Source of the DNA: JAAYBQ01 sp035403465
GTDB lineage: Bacteria; Spirochaetota; UBA4802; UBA5550
Assembly (NCBI GenBank): GCA_035403465.1
Contig: DAONFG010000001.1
Location: 181,408 to 245,407, forward strand
DNA length: 64,000 bases
Direction: 5' to 3'
Part shown: in pieces, positions 9,601-16,001 of the stretch
Layout of the letters: every line of letters starts with the position of its first letter
Numbering within the stretch: the stretch's first letter is position 1
Position numbers and translations under genes: made by a program
Notes under the pieces: model-generated
The model's database searches: none
Seen by the model: the letters and a program-made list of their open reading frames with translations, nothing else
What the model was told of the DNA's origin: nothing

Positions 9601-11255
9601 TAATCTTTATCCTTAATTATTATACAGCTGAAGGGAATCCAGGCCGTTTCTTCACAGACAGCGACATAGCCCGGATATCGGCTGCTGCTGATCCTGTTGA
9701 TGCGCTTCTGCTTCTTTCAAGGGTCAGGAAAACTTATGAAAGTAATGCTGAGTATACGTCCGCACTTGCAATGACAGTGGAGATGAAAAAATATTCACAT
9801 GCAGCGCCGTATACCCTTGCTGAAATTTACGCTGATGAAGCGCGGATCCATTCTCTTGATGGTGATTACAGGGCTGCTTACGGGTCAGGGCTTGAAGCAG
9901 AAAAAATTTATGCAGAGAGGGGCGAGACAAGCAAAAGCCTGGGACTGCTGATGATCAGCATACTTACATCCACAGGGCAGTACCCTGAAGCGGCAGCCCG
10001 CGCAGAGGTGATGAAGAATGTACAGGCATTCACCGTCCGGGAGAAGTACCAGTTCGGGATACAGCTTGCTCTTATTGAATTGAACAGGCTGGGTGGACTG
10101 AAGAAGGCAACTGTTGATGATGCGGCTGAGTTTGAAAGGCTGTTTGGTTCAACCCTGAACATGCTGACTGACAATCCCTCATTAGCCGCAGGACCGGGAA
10201 TGGAGTCCATGGCACAGCTTGTCTTTGACGAGTTCATCAACTACAAGATGAGGACCGGGAATTATAATGACGCCCATTATTATAACGAGATAAAAAAAAT
10301 CGCACTGACATCGGTCAGGTCCGGAATAAACCTGCTTAAAAAGGGCGATGCATCATCTATGGGCAGGCTGAATGTCCTGATACCGGAAAGTGCTGTCTAT
10401 GTAAACATATCTAAAAACAGGAAAGACCTCTTCATCTGGATCATAGACAGCAAAGAGAAGAAGGCATTCATTATACCCGGCGGCTATACATCAGCTGAAA
10501 AAATAATCACCGGATACGAGTCAAGGGCTGCGGCCGGTAAGGATGTTTCATCATTTTCAAAAGAGCTGCAGATACTCCTTGCACCGGTTTACGGTTCGCT
10601 TAAAAATAAAAAAAGCATAATTGTATGCTGCGATTCATGGACAGAAAAAATCCCGCTTGAGATAGCCGGTGACAGCCGCATGCTCTGTGAGCAGTATTCG
10701 ATAGTATATGTTTCATCACCGCTGCTGCTTTCCGGAACTGCTTCAGAAAGGGCCGGGTCTGTGCGGGTAATTTCGTACAGCGAGGGCGATCACAGGCAGT
10801 ACATTGAAAGGGCGGCGGTCAGGGAGTCCGGTGTGCCTTTCACTGTTTCAGAAAAGGCGGATGGCGGCGTGGCCCATGTAGCAGACGCAATAAATTACAA
10901 CAGGTCTAAACCGTTCTTCACGGTTGAGAACGGCAGGAGCCTTGATGAACTTGTTTCAGGCTCGCGGATGGCTTACCTCACTGCGGGTGATATCAGGGGT
11001 TCGTCGGTGACAGACCTTGTGCTGACAGCACAGGACCTCTGCAGCGGGGAAATCATAGTAAACAACGCCGCAGTCAGGGATGTTAACTCTGCAGAATTTA
11101 TTGAATCGTTTTATTCAGGGATGTCTGCAGGTTCAGGGAGCGAGGCGGCGTTCAGGCAGTCTGCAGATAAGCTCAGGAGCGGCAGGTACAGGCACCCGTC
11201 GAACTGGCAGGGTCTGAGAATCTATGTGTGCAGCCTGGCAGTGTCAGGAAACTGA
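3597..11255 (+). CDS. giant lipoprotein: TolB-like propeller, TPR array, two CHAT-like modules
   Basis: The product is 2552 residues from the ATG at 3597, which overlaps the previous stop (ATGA) and gives a lipoprotein signal with lipobox VLSC (Cys20). Residues about 60-330 carry PD40/TolB-type motifs (SPDGETLAFVS near 107, SPDGKHIAYS near 178, SPDGMNIVYVS near 220). About 370-1500 are helical TPR-like repeats. The C-terminal 300 residues (about 2248-2548) follow the CHAT pattern seen in caspase-like TPR proteins, but the usual His and Cys positions read YLTAGD (near 2460) and VNNAAV (near 2488). A second, weaker CHAT-like stretch lies at about 1530-1750. This suggests a scaffold or sensor on the periplasmic side rather than an active protease. 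It is the third gene of the AsmA-like operon. Domain borders are approximate. Confidence 0.75.
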   Translation: MKRYVFAILLALQVAAVLSCETKDPYDVSFSYAGIIDKEYRFNVGRVIPVTIGQSIETDGDISSDGMYFYYTSNVDSGNFDIYLRAMNNITTVRITAHPSKETNPVISPDGETLAFVSFRDDPEGDIYTVDIDAEKLIRNGKESAESNDTLDSKLVNLTAEQQGESGANLAIREANPAWSPDGKHIAYSRTMRGSTEIWIMKKNGKDKKQLTSDGGDYPSFSPDGMNIVYVSYSGSNDGEIYTLNIESGKTEKVQAEPGIKLYPCYAGSEGKFIYSLIAIDTNQNGRLDLDDRSVLQYSDVRGGNSYRLTKQSVSSFKAKWLSAVKTRDYQGIILYTDITGENINLNIIPDSGIIPKKQNAKLQLEYCSTYLEEWDDAERYEMSLEAVNFFFGSSKDNSARTYVDRSLGMSASYYIMAGRKQDAEKVIALLRKRASEKNPYASLQLRIAEDMLAGRKGSNEKMLDTLRSDKDKSFYIPFATEDVGDLYYSSGNREAASRVYSAIIKTYPDYERAMDIHVKISLCDDDLRSRQLSESAVNVLSSGNANQRITVVRNLIYGFQKGDFPAASAASYLKNVSVLKEKFKDDKKILPVIKYSAGLLYLKAGDSGNASRELKETLEITPKNDIISHLANIIMGDIERRAGRSGEAEKYYSEGFNSHSRRFRTGNLRERLSWLVDYYEQTGIRLSVSGRFMEGAHNHEKNILLLTKMHNKRLFPEIYTRYAARAHVLYVDSFIEWKGEQGIAELEKSYNDNMPLFRMDFNRAAIYGLAYIYTKKALYIENTPPADTDTRTEPLVIDALAKSDQQIEWALFLDDTFIEPYLLKSWNYQFIDYRRSTGDEVFSDSSDKFFPEHLWEKSVPILEKAVTANDESTNPENEGNLNLNMANTYFLLQNYPRALKHYQLAAKYKKSFGTETEQALYHFHYGYCHWQNNDTAKARDEISKAYAIYRGMTAGRTGMYASQYLVFYRYFALFSRYDGKYSEAIKWYRMILDLADGNKLEIDRARYLQEIARCYIEMGDTDTAISYINQAEQLLKKYPDDTRKYYAKIKLFGIGPFPVYDMGPDSLVIGGSSIFYPLDTFSKKLLNLSMLEEIALKNNDYAAAVKHLKNKIKLTAEKDTELANDIMIRSKNNLGYYYFLSGKYADAEKQFIETGKLSIEKENRDGMFSSILNLVNLYSMMIEENLDPGRDWLKVTGSAIKTIQGHRDTYRKLALNQEMEDLEKKAETAKRKVTAEEKEAAELRVSRETDEVNYKLDIAVSTLKFYRAEILYSKVRPQKTEKDAAYNLYAGNREIFNLYTEALAGFETALSVSGVSVNPGLQCRLLINSGTCYEKRGEYEKAYVALLDAKTIADKYELRWLKISANHALGSFMHRSGSEVEKGDARVLADRYISSALEIAEEHPLLVVTHAERIRSIYREYIQMLIASGNSSRAFTVSDRYAQFTRIALVNSISPEFKNSYDRRIYYDYIAAIGKLFRTGDEISALLESGAKPESEKLAELKKKWNEHSAQVRSMYDMAENYNPLISSCLEIGAVVVPDSAYEIYRFQDTPKGIFWWRISGKKLSSGYLDSADSAAVNRLFDGDNAKPVFILLNESFISLINSGIVIAKPYSAVNTLDRIGYYLEDTNPLTAELLSSIDFDGSAAGVKVTSWNDKINPADFSTVLSTGDLTDATGPSALFSSGILPACIVRAGTGYDYSSIVLETEAALYAGTTRVVFTGSDKNSVVTDIISSVYRPGTKLLPENTLVCGYIRTTIPETYNVEKTADREYRLYADSLGRLELAPARVHLAKWYSLKGETVNREYTVNLWHISMLAGDYQKSAEVINAMKPAGAEDQNAYDLMTICQLLYTGKISQARTAYDKIHGNPAASADSEFINIILSLAEKGDVSAVKRAAAIKKPYMTIIPSDRYLFLVLSYAILISDEAAKEAAALIPSAAAASERDMLLLMTFSGRKTASGTSIRFDRIATLSSGGTPGRTYGESAAGLFTGDTGYDRLSLFPVIFILNYYTAEGNPGRFFTDSDIARISAAADPVDALLLLSRVRKTYESNAEYTSALAMTVEMKKYSHAAPYTLAEIYADEARIHSLDGDYRAAYGSGLEAEKIYAERGETSKSLGLLMISILTSTGQYPEAAARAEVMKNVQAFTVREKYQFGIQLALIELNRLGGLKKATVDDAAEFERLFGSTLNMLTDNPSLAAGPGMESMAQLVFDEFINYKMRTGNYNDAHYYNEIKKIALTSVRSGINLLKKGDASSMGRLNVLIPESAVYVNISKNRKDLFIWIIDSKEKKAFIIPGGYTSAEKIITGYESRAAAGKDVSSFSKELQILLAPVYGSLKNKKSIIVCCDSWTEKIPLEIAGDSRMLCEQYSIVYVSSPLLLSGTASERAGSVRVISYSEGDHRQYIERAAVRESGVPFTVSEKADGGVAHVADAINYNRSKPFFTVENGRSLDELVSGSRMAYLTAGDIRGSSVTDLVLTAQDLCSGEIIVNNAAVRDVNSAEFIESFYSGMSAGSGSEAAFRQSADKLRSGRYRHPSNWQGLRIYVCSLAVSGN

Positions 11256-11280
11256 TCCAGGGTAAAGTACCGGCATAATC

Positions 11281-12033
11281 ATGAATCCTGACACAAGGTA
11301 CATAGAGGCGTCCGAAAAAAGGGTCGGGCTTGCCATAAACCGCTACTCGCTTATACAGGGGGGCGACAATGTACTGGTTGCGCTCTCAGGCGGCAAGGAT
11401 TCGCTTGTTATGCTTGAGACTCTGGCAAACAGGAGGCGCAGGCTCCCGGTTACATACGGTATAACCGCTGCTCATGTGCACATAAAAAATATCGGCTACA
11501 GCGTTGACCGGGACTACCTTGCGGATTTCTGCGAAAAGCTTTCAGTCCCCCTGCATATAATAGAGGCAGAGGCAGACCTTGAGTCCGCAGGGGATAAATC
11601 AATATGTTTTGTCTGCTCCTGGCTGCGCCGCAAAAAACTTTTTGATCTTTGTGAAAGTGCGGGCTGCGGCATACTCGCTTTCGGGCACCACATGGATGAC
11701 GCGGTCGAGACCCTGGTCATGAACATGATGTTCAACGGAACAATAAGTTCAATGCCACCGGCGCTTCATCTTTTCAGCGGGAAACTAAAACTCATCCGCC
11801 CGCTTATTCTGCTTGAAGAGAAGGAGACTCTTGAGTATTCCCGGCTCCGGGGATTCCCTAAAATGGTAAAGGACTGCCCGCATTCAAAGGATTCTAAAAG
11901 GGCCGAGGCAAAAAAAATAATACAGGCCATGACCTCGGTTGAGAAGACCTCGCTGAAGAACCTTTACAGGTCAATGTCAAACATACATGGTGAGTACCTG
12001 CCCATAGCCCGTGATCCGTTTGTAGCCCCGTAA
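11281..12033 (+). CDS. TtcA-like PP-loop ATPase (tRNA 2-thiolation family)
   Basis: This 250-residue protein has the PP-loop SGGKDS (about residues 37-42), a CFVCSWLRR motif corresponding to the CxxC-(S)RLRR site, and GHHMDDAVETL. All are typical of TtcA/TtuA-type enzymes that adenylate and thiolate tRNA using an iron-sulfur cluster. The family reaction for TtcA is 2-thiocytidine formation at tRNA position 32; whether this member does that or acts on another substrate cannot be told from sequence. The start at 11281 lies 25 bases after the giant lipoprotein gene. The last seven codons, including the stop, lie inside a 48-base perfect palindrome shared with the convergent neighbour. Confidence 0.8.
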   Translation: MNPDTRYIEASEKRVGLAINRYSLIQGGDNVLVALSGGKDSLVMLETLANRRRRLPVTYGITAAHVHIKNIGYSVDRDYLADFCEKLSVPLHIIEAEADLESAGDKSICFVCSWLRRKKLFDLCESAGCGILAFGHHMDDAVETLVMNMMFNGTISSMPPALHLFSGKLKLIRPLILLEEKETLEYSRLRGFPKMVKDCPHSKDSKRAEAKKIIQAMTSVEKTSLKNLYRSMSNIHGEYLPIARDPFVAP

Positions 12034-12059
12034 TGCATTACGGGGCTACAAACGGATCA
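12012..12059. repeat. REP-type palindrome, 48 bp perfect, spanning two gene ends
   Basis: Bases 12012-12035 are the exact reverse complement of 12036-12059. The core GTAGCCCCGT...ACGGGGCTAC is the same as in the palindromes at 15168-15215 and 15802-15845 beside the RAYT gene. The palindrome contains the stop codons of both convergent genes (TAA at 12031-12033 and its mirror at 12038-12040). Both proteins therefore end in the same residues, DPFVAP. It can also fold as a strong bidirectional hairpin. Confidence 0.9.
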
Positions 12060-12415
12060 TTGTAACCGCACCCCTCATATGGACTAATGTTCTCCTCCTG
12101 CTGCAGGTGGGTCACATCCTCGTAGTAGGGGAAATCCCGGCACATCCTGGGACGGATGGTGTGGATCGAACACGCAGGCATTCCGTCAATTACAGCATAA
12201 TGTTTGCAGCGGTAGTGGTACGGAAGGTCTGCTCCCTTCTCTTCGAATTTGAATTCAAGCATGGGGTATATCAGGTATATATCAGAAAAGTTGGGGTCTA
12301 TCTGTTTGGATTTTTTCCAGAAGCCGTAGGCCTTTTCAAGGAGTTCGGGATCCTCGGCAAGCCTTACATCCTGGCAGCACATCCCGCATCTTTTACAGTC
12401 ACCCATGATTTTCAC
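12038..12415 (-). CDS. YkgJ-type CxxCxxCC cysteine-cluster protein
   Basis: The product is 125 residues long, with an N-terminal CKRCGMCCQD motif (about residues 7-16) and a second cluster CSIHTIRPRMCRDFP (about 82-96). This is the pattern of the YkgJ/UPF0153 family, annotated as zinc- or iron-chelate-binding, with no settled biochemical function. The first ATG at 12415 is used; a second in-frame ATG lies three codons later. The gene converges on the TtcA-like gene with only four bases between stop codons. Its last codons lie inside the shared REP palindrome, so the terminal DPFVAP is probably repeat-derived rather than ancestral. Confidence 0.8.
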   Translation of the reverse strand: MKIMGDCKRCGMCCQDVRLAEDPELLEKAYGFWKKSKQIDPNFSDIYLIYPMLEFKFEEKGADLPYHYRCKHYAVIDGMPACSIHTIRPRMCRDFPYYEDVTHLQQEENISPYEGCGYNDPFVAP

Positions 12416-12537
12416 CCGACAAAATGATTTTTTTCCAGAAAAGGGGTCAGAGCATAATATGGCAAATATAAAATGTTTTTAACCCGGTCGGGCTTTGGCG
12501 CAATGTGAATTTAAAATGCACTATAAGCATCTTGTAA

Positions 12538-12566
12538 TTGACAATATAAATTGCTTCAAATAAAAA
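12538..12566 (+). promoter_or_regulatory. candidate sigma-70 promoter
   Basis: TTGACA at 12538-12543 is followed after 17 bases by TAAAAA at 12561-12566. Transcription would begin near 12573, which favours the ATG at 12605 as start of the following gene over the earlier in-frame codons at 12551 (TTG) and 12569. Confidence 0.45.
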
Positions 12567-12604
12567 AAATGAAATATTCCAAAGCCGGGAAAGGTCTGAG
12601 CGCC

Positions 12605-14068
12605 ATGAGAGAAAATACTGAACATCTGCTGTTTTCTAAAATAAAAAAGATTAATTTAATCCTGCTGATTCTTTTTTTTATGACAGGAGCGGTCTCATCT
12701 CTCAGGGCTGAATTTATTTTCCTCAAAGACGGCAGCATAATCGAGGGAACAATAACCTCGGATGCTGCAGACTACCTGACGCTGCAGACAAAGGATAAAA
12801 AGGAGAAACAGATAACGAGAAGTAATATTCTGCGCATTCTCTACACAAGGCTATCCCTTGGCAAGGTCTACGTGCAGAAACGCGACGGCAAGGGGATCGA
12901 GGTTTACATGGTGGACGAGGACCAGGAGTCCTGGACCTTCCGTGAGGATCTTTACAAACCGGTGGAATTTAAACTGAAGCGCACTGAAGTGCTCTTCATG
13001 GCCGAGAAGAACCCTTCGGGCCTTGAGGGTGAGGCATGGACCGACAAAATTGAACTTAAATGGCTTCCCCCCTACAACAAGATAAAACACTACACAGTCT
13101 ACATCAAGACCTCTGAAAAGGGAAAGTACGAGCCTGTTGCCTCTACCGAGAACCTTGATACGACAATAAAGAAGCTTAAGAGCAACACCACGTACTGGGT
13201 AATTGTTACCGCAACAGACACTGACGACTACGAGTCCCTGCCGAGCAATGAACTGAAGATTACCACAAAGAATATACTGCCCGATGCGCCGGGGATTGTT
13301 TCTGCAGATAACGCGGTTTCAACTGACGGTAAGACATCGGTTTTCAGAATTAAATGGAAGACCGGAACAGACCCCGACGGAAAAGTGATAAAGTACAGGC
13401 TCTACGGCATGAAGGAGGGCGAGCGCGTACTGATAAAAGAAATTTCAACGACAGAATATGACCTTGCAGATTTAATACAGTATCAAAGCCTGGAACTGGC
13501 CTCTGTTGACGATAAGGGGGATGAATCTGTTGCATCAAGGATTGCCATAGGCAAACTTTTTATAGGCATTCACCCCGCGGTGATAGTGCCCCTGGGTAAT
13601 TTTGCAGACCTTGGCGAAATGGGCTATGGCGCCTTTATTTCATGTTCATATACCGGTTTATGGTTAGAGAACATGGTTACAGCAATTGACCTGGGCTACT
13701 TCTACATAACAGGGAAAGACCAGCTTGAAAGCACAGGCCGTAAAGTTAACATGATTCACATGGCGCCGCTCATGCTCAGGGGCGGATACGAGTTCAGGGT
13801 AACTGAAGGTATCGCCCTTACACCTGCCCTGTCGCTGGGGTATGCCTATACCTGCATTGACTATGTATACCGTTACCAGATAACTTCACCCGCGGTTTCA
13901 AAAACCTCTGACGGCTTTGATCCCATTGCGGCATTCTCTGTGTCAGCGGACTGGGCATTCAGGTATGACATGACGATGGGAGTGTACGCAAGCTATGGCA
14001 TTATATTTGAAAAGGACGACAGCCTTGGATATGCGTCGCTCGGCATAAACTTTAAGGTGAGGTTTTAG
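12605..14068 (+). CDS. exported fibronectin type III protein with C-terminal beta-barrel-like region
   Basis: The ATG at 12605 is preceded by GGAAAGG at a suitable distance and gives 487 residues. A signal peptide (hydrophobic run ending SSLRA, about residue 34) is followed by a short module beginning FIFLKDGSIIEG, then two fibronectin-III-like domains (about 140-225 and 235-325; motifs IELKWLPP, YWVIVTATD). The last 170 residues have amphipathic strands with aromatic girdles ending in FKVRF, as expected for an outer-membrane barrel. An envelope role is inferred; no substrate is evident. The next gene begins 3 bases after the stop, so the two are probably co-transcribed. Confidence 0.7.
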   Translation: MRENTEHLLFSKIKKINLILLILFFMTGAVSSLRAEFIFLKDGSIIEGTITSDAADYLTLQTKDKKEKQITRSNILRILYTRLSLGKVYVQKRDGKGIEVYMVDEDQESWTFREDLYKPVEFKLKRTEVLFMAEKNPSGLEGEAWTDKIELKWLPPYNKIKHYTVYIKTSEKGKYEPVASTENLDTTIKKLKSNTTYWVIVTATDTDDYESLPSNELKITTKNILPDAPGIVSADNAVSTDGKTSVFRIKWKTGTDPDGKVIKYRLYGMKEGERVLIKEISTTEYDLADLIQYQSLELASVDDKGDESVASRIAIGKLFIGIHPAVIVPLGNFADLGEMGYGAFISCSYTGLWLENMVTAIDLGYFYITGKDQLESTGRKVNMIHMAPLMLRGGYEFRVTEGIALTPALSLGYAYTCIDYVYRYQITSPAVSKTSDGFDPIAAFSVSADWAFRYDMTMGVYASYGIIFEKDDSLGYASLGINFKVRF

Positions 14069-14071
14069 CAT

Positions 14072-15127
14072 ATGAAGAAGATTATAATGATAATACTGTT
14101 TTCTGTAATTATGCTTTCATGCGACAACGCGCTCATGGATGTGTATAATGACAGGTGGGAATCATACGCTACAAGTGAATCGGGATTTACTTCAGCAACG
14201 AATGTTGGAGATATTGCGACATTAACCGTTGGCGATGTAAGTGTGAATATGGTTTATGGGAATAACCAGACAAGTATTACTTTTCCCACACTGGAAAATG
14301 ATTCAGGTACTGGAACAATAACACGGCAGTTTTTTATGGGGCAGACTGAGGTGACAAATGAAGAATTCAGGAAAGTGCTGCAGTGGGCATATTTTAAAGG
14401 GAAGTTAAGTGATTATACGGGTGCTCATAATGAGGTAAATCAGAGGCAGGCATCATATGGTAATCAACCTTTAGTTTATTTGGAAGAAGCCGGTAAAATC
14501 AGATACAGCAGAGGGCTTTTTACAGTTGTTCAGGGTTTTGACAGATACCCTGCGAATAGGGTGACCTGGTTCGGTGCAATAATGTTCTGCAATTGGCTTA
14601 CAGAGATGCGGGACGGAAATACAGATAATGTTGTCCACACAAACATTCCCTCTGATGGTTCAAATTGGGATTTTCTTGCTACTGGAAATCAAGATTCCAG
14701 ATCTGGATATCGCCTACCTCTACGAAAGGAATGGGAATATGCTGCCCGTTACAGGGGCAATGATAGCGTAAACACGGTTGCAGGTTACGCCAATCCCTAT
14801 TTTACAAAGGGGTATTCAGCAAGCGGCGCAACAGGCCCGATTACTGATGAAGCTGCCACCCGTCTGGTTGCCTGGTATTCAGGTGATCCAGACATGGGAA
14901 CCGGTAATGCAATACAGCCTGTAATGCGGAAAATACCCAATACACTGGGGCTCTACGACATGTCTGGAAGTCTCTGTGAATGGTTATTTGAAGGCGGCGA
15001 TAATTATACTCGTTATAGGGGCGGTGGAGATTGGAATAACCCTATTAAGCCACTAACGGATGGTATGTGGCAAAGCCCAAGTCAGTCAATTTATGGAACA
15101 GGATTCCGCATTGTAAGGACAAAATAA
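14072..15127 (+). CDS. lipoprotein with formylglycine-generating-enzyme-like (FGE/SUMF1) domain
   Basis: This 351-residue protein has a lipobox IMLSC (Cys17). The body follows the FGE-sulfatase fold pattern: GQTEVTNEEF (about 91-100), NRVTWFGAIMFCNWL (about 163-177), YRLPLRKEWEYAAR (about 215-228), GLYDMSGSLCEWL (about 292-304) and the terminal GFRIVRTK. These domains occur in true formylglycine-generating enzymes but far more often in proteins without that activity. The Cys pair of catalytic FGEs is not obvious, so enzymatic function is not claimed. It follows the fibronectin/barrel gene by 3 bases, with AAGGTGAGG upstream as ribosome binding site. Confidence 0.8.
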   Translation: MKKIIMIILFSVIMLSCDNALMDVYNDRWESYATSESGFTSATNVGDIATLTVGDVSVNMVYGNNQTSITFPTLENDSGTGTITRQFFMGQTEVTNEEFRKVLQWAYFKGKLSDYTGAHNEVNQRQASYGNQPLVYLEEAGKIRYSRGLFTVVQGFDRYPANRVTWFGAIMFCNWLTEMRDGNTDNVVHTNIPSDGSNWDFLATGNQDSRSGYRLPLRKEWEYAARYRGNDSVNTVAGYANPYFTKGYSASGATGPITDEAATRLVAWYSGDPDMGTGNAIQPVMRKIPNTLGLYDMSGSLCEWLFEGGDNYTRYRGGGDWNNPIKPLTDGMWQSPSQSIYGTGFRIVRTK

Positions 15128-15167
15128 TAAAAAACATTTTCATTCATGGTCATCACCGCAAATTCCC

Positions 15168-15215
15168 CGCGCGCCCTGTAGCCCCGTGATGCATAACGGG
15201 GCTACAGGGCGCGCG
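15168..15215. repeat. REP-type palindrome next to the RAYT 3' end
   Basis: The two halves pair with a single mismatch in the centre (15188 against 15195). The arms contain GTAGCCCCGT/ACGGGGCTAC as in the other two copies, here extended by a GCGCGCCCT stem. It ends five bases before the RAYT stop codon. Confidence 0.9.
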
Positions 15216-15219
15216 CGAA

Positions 15220-15762
15220 TCATATCCGTTCCGGATTCGTCGCAATGTATCTCCTGTATGCATTTAATTCACCCTGGTCCCGTATTATCCTGTCATAGAA
15301 ACCGGGCTGCCACGAAAACTCATTTAAACCGGACTCTCTGCATCTTCTGGTAACAGCTGCCTTGAATAACCTGACAATAACCGAAACAGACCCTGATTCC
15401 GGCGATAAAGCGGAATAAAAATTATTCCGGTCGCGTTCATTAACAACAAACGGTGAAATGTATGTTCCGGATAATATTAAAATAAAATGAATATGGTCAG
15501 GCATGACAACATATTCATCTATAAACACATTGCCGCGTAAATTGGCTGTATTGATTAATTCTTCACGGGCAATTATGCCTACCTGCGTTAACTCAAGTTT
15601 ACCCGGTTCTACCCTGGCAAAATATGGAGCGCGGTTTTTCGTTACAATGGTGATAAAGTAATGCCCCTCATTGCGATAATCATAATTTTTTAATCTCATC
15701 CGGGTCATGGTTTTTTCCGTATTATAATATGTTTTTATATCATGTATACGTTGTGAAAACAT
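15220..15762 (-). CDS. REP-associated tyrosine transposase (RAYT / TnpREP, IS200-like Y1)
   Basis: This 180-residue protein has GHYFITIVTKNR (about 33-44), the HUH motif in PDHIHFIL and a C-terminal catalytic-Tyr region FYDRIIRD...NPERI, the hallmark layout of single-domain Y1 transposases of the RAYT group. RAYTs are domesticated single-copy relatives of IS200/IS605 that act on REP palindromes carrying a GTAG or GGAG tetranucleotide. Here palindromes with GTAG flank the gene on both sides. The first start at 15762 is used; an ATG at 15708 would still keep the core domain. The gene appears intact. It could move or copy REP elements in this genome, as inferred from the family. Confidence 0.9.
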   Translation of the reverse strand: MFSQRIHDIKTYYNTEKTMTRMRLKNYDYRNEGHYFITIVTKNRAPYFARVEPGKLELTQVGIIAREELINTANLRGNVFIDEYVVMPDHIHFILILSGTYISPFVVNERDRNNFYSALSPESGSVSVIVRLFKAAVTRRCRESGLNEFSWQPGFYDRIIRDQGELNAYRRYIATNPERI

Positions 15763-15801
15763 ATCTCATGAAATTTTTTTTGGGAAATACGGGATTCCCC
15801 C

Positions 15802-15863
15802 CCGCCCCCGTAGCCCCGTTATGCATAACGGGGCTACGGGGGCGGACGTTACGGGGCTACGGG
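15802..15863. repeat. REP-type palindrome (44 bp perfect) plus an extra half-site
   Basis: 15802-15823 is the exact reverse complement of 15824-15845, again with the GTAGCCCCGTTATGCATAAC core. A further half-copy (TTACGGGGCTACGGG, 15849-15863) follows after a two-base spacer, so the element resembles one and a half REP units. It lies 39 bases upstream of the RAYT start and upstream of guaB. Confidence 0.9.
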
Positions 15864-16001
15864 AATTAACTATTTCCATTTTTCTTCATCTATTTCTTGA
15901 CAAATACCCTCTCCAAAAATAAGCACTCAATTATCTTTTTTATTGCATCAATAGACATTATATTCTCAAGATATACCAATCCTAAACTACAGGGAAATGA
16001 T

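Noticed and set aside
12421..12537. Transposon remnant around AAAAGGGGTCAGAGC
   Set aside because: This short stretch resembles ends seen near dispersed elements, but no second end or coding remnant is present to support it.
15897..16001. N-terminal extension of guaB to 15897
   Set aside because: The extra 35 residues do not match IMP dehydrogenases, and the ATG at 16002 has a ribosome binding site and gives the normal length.
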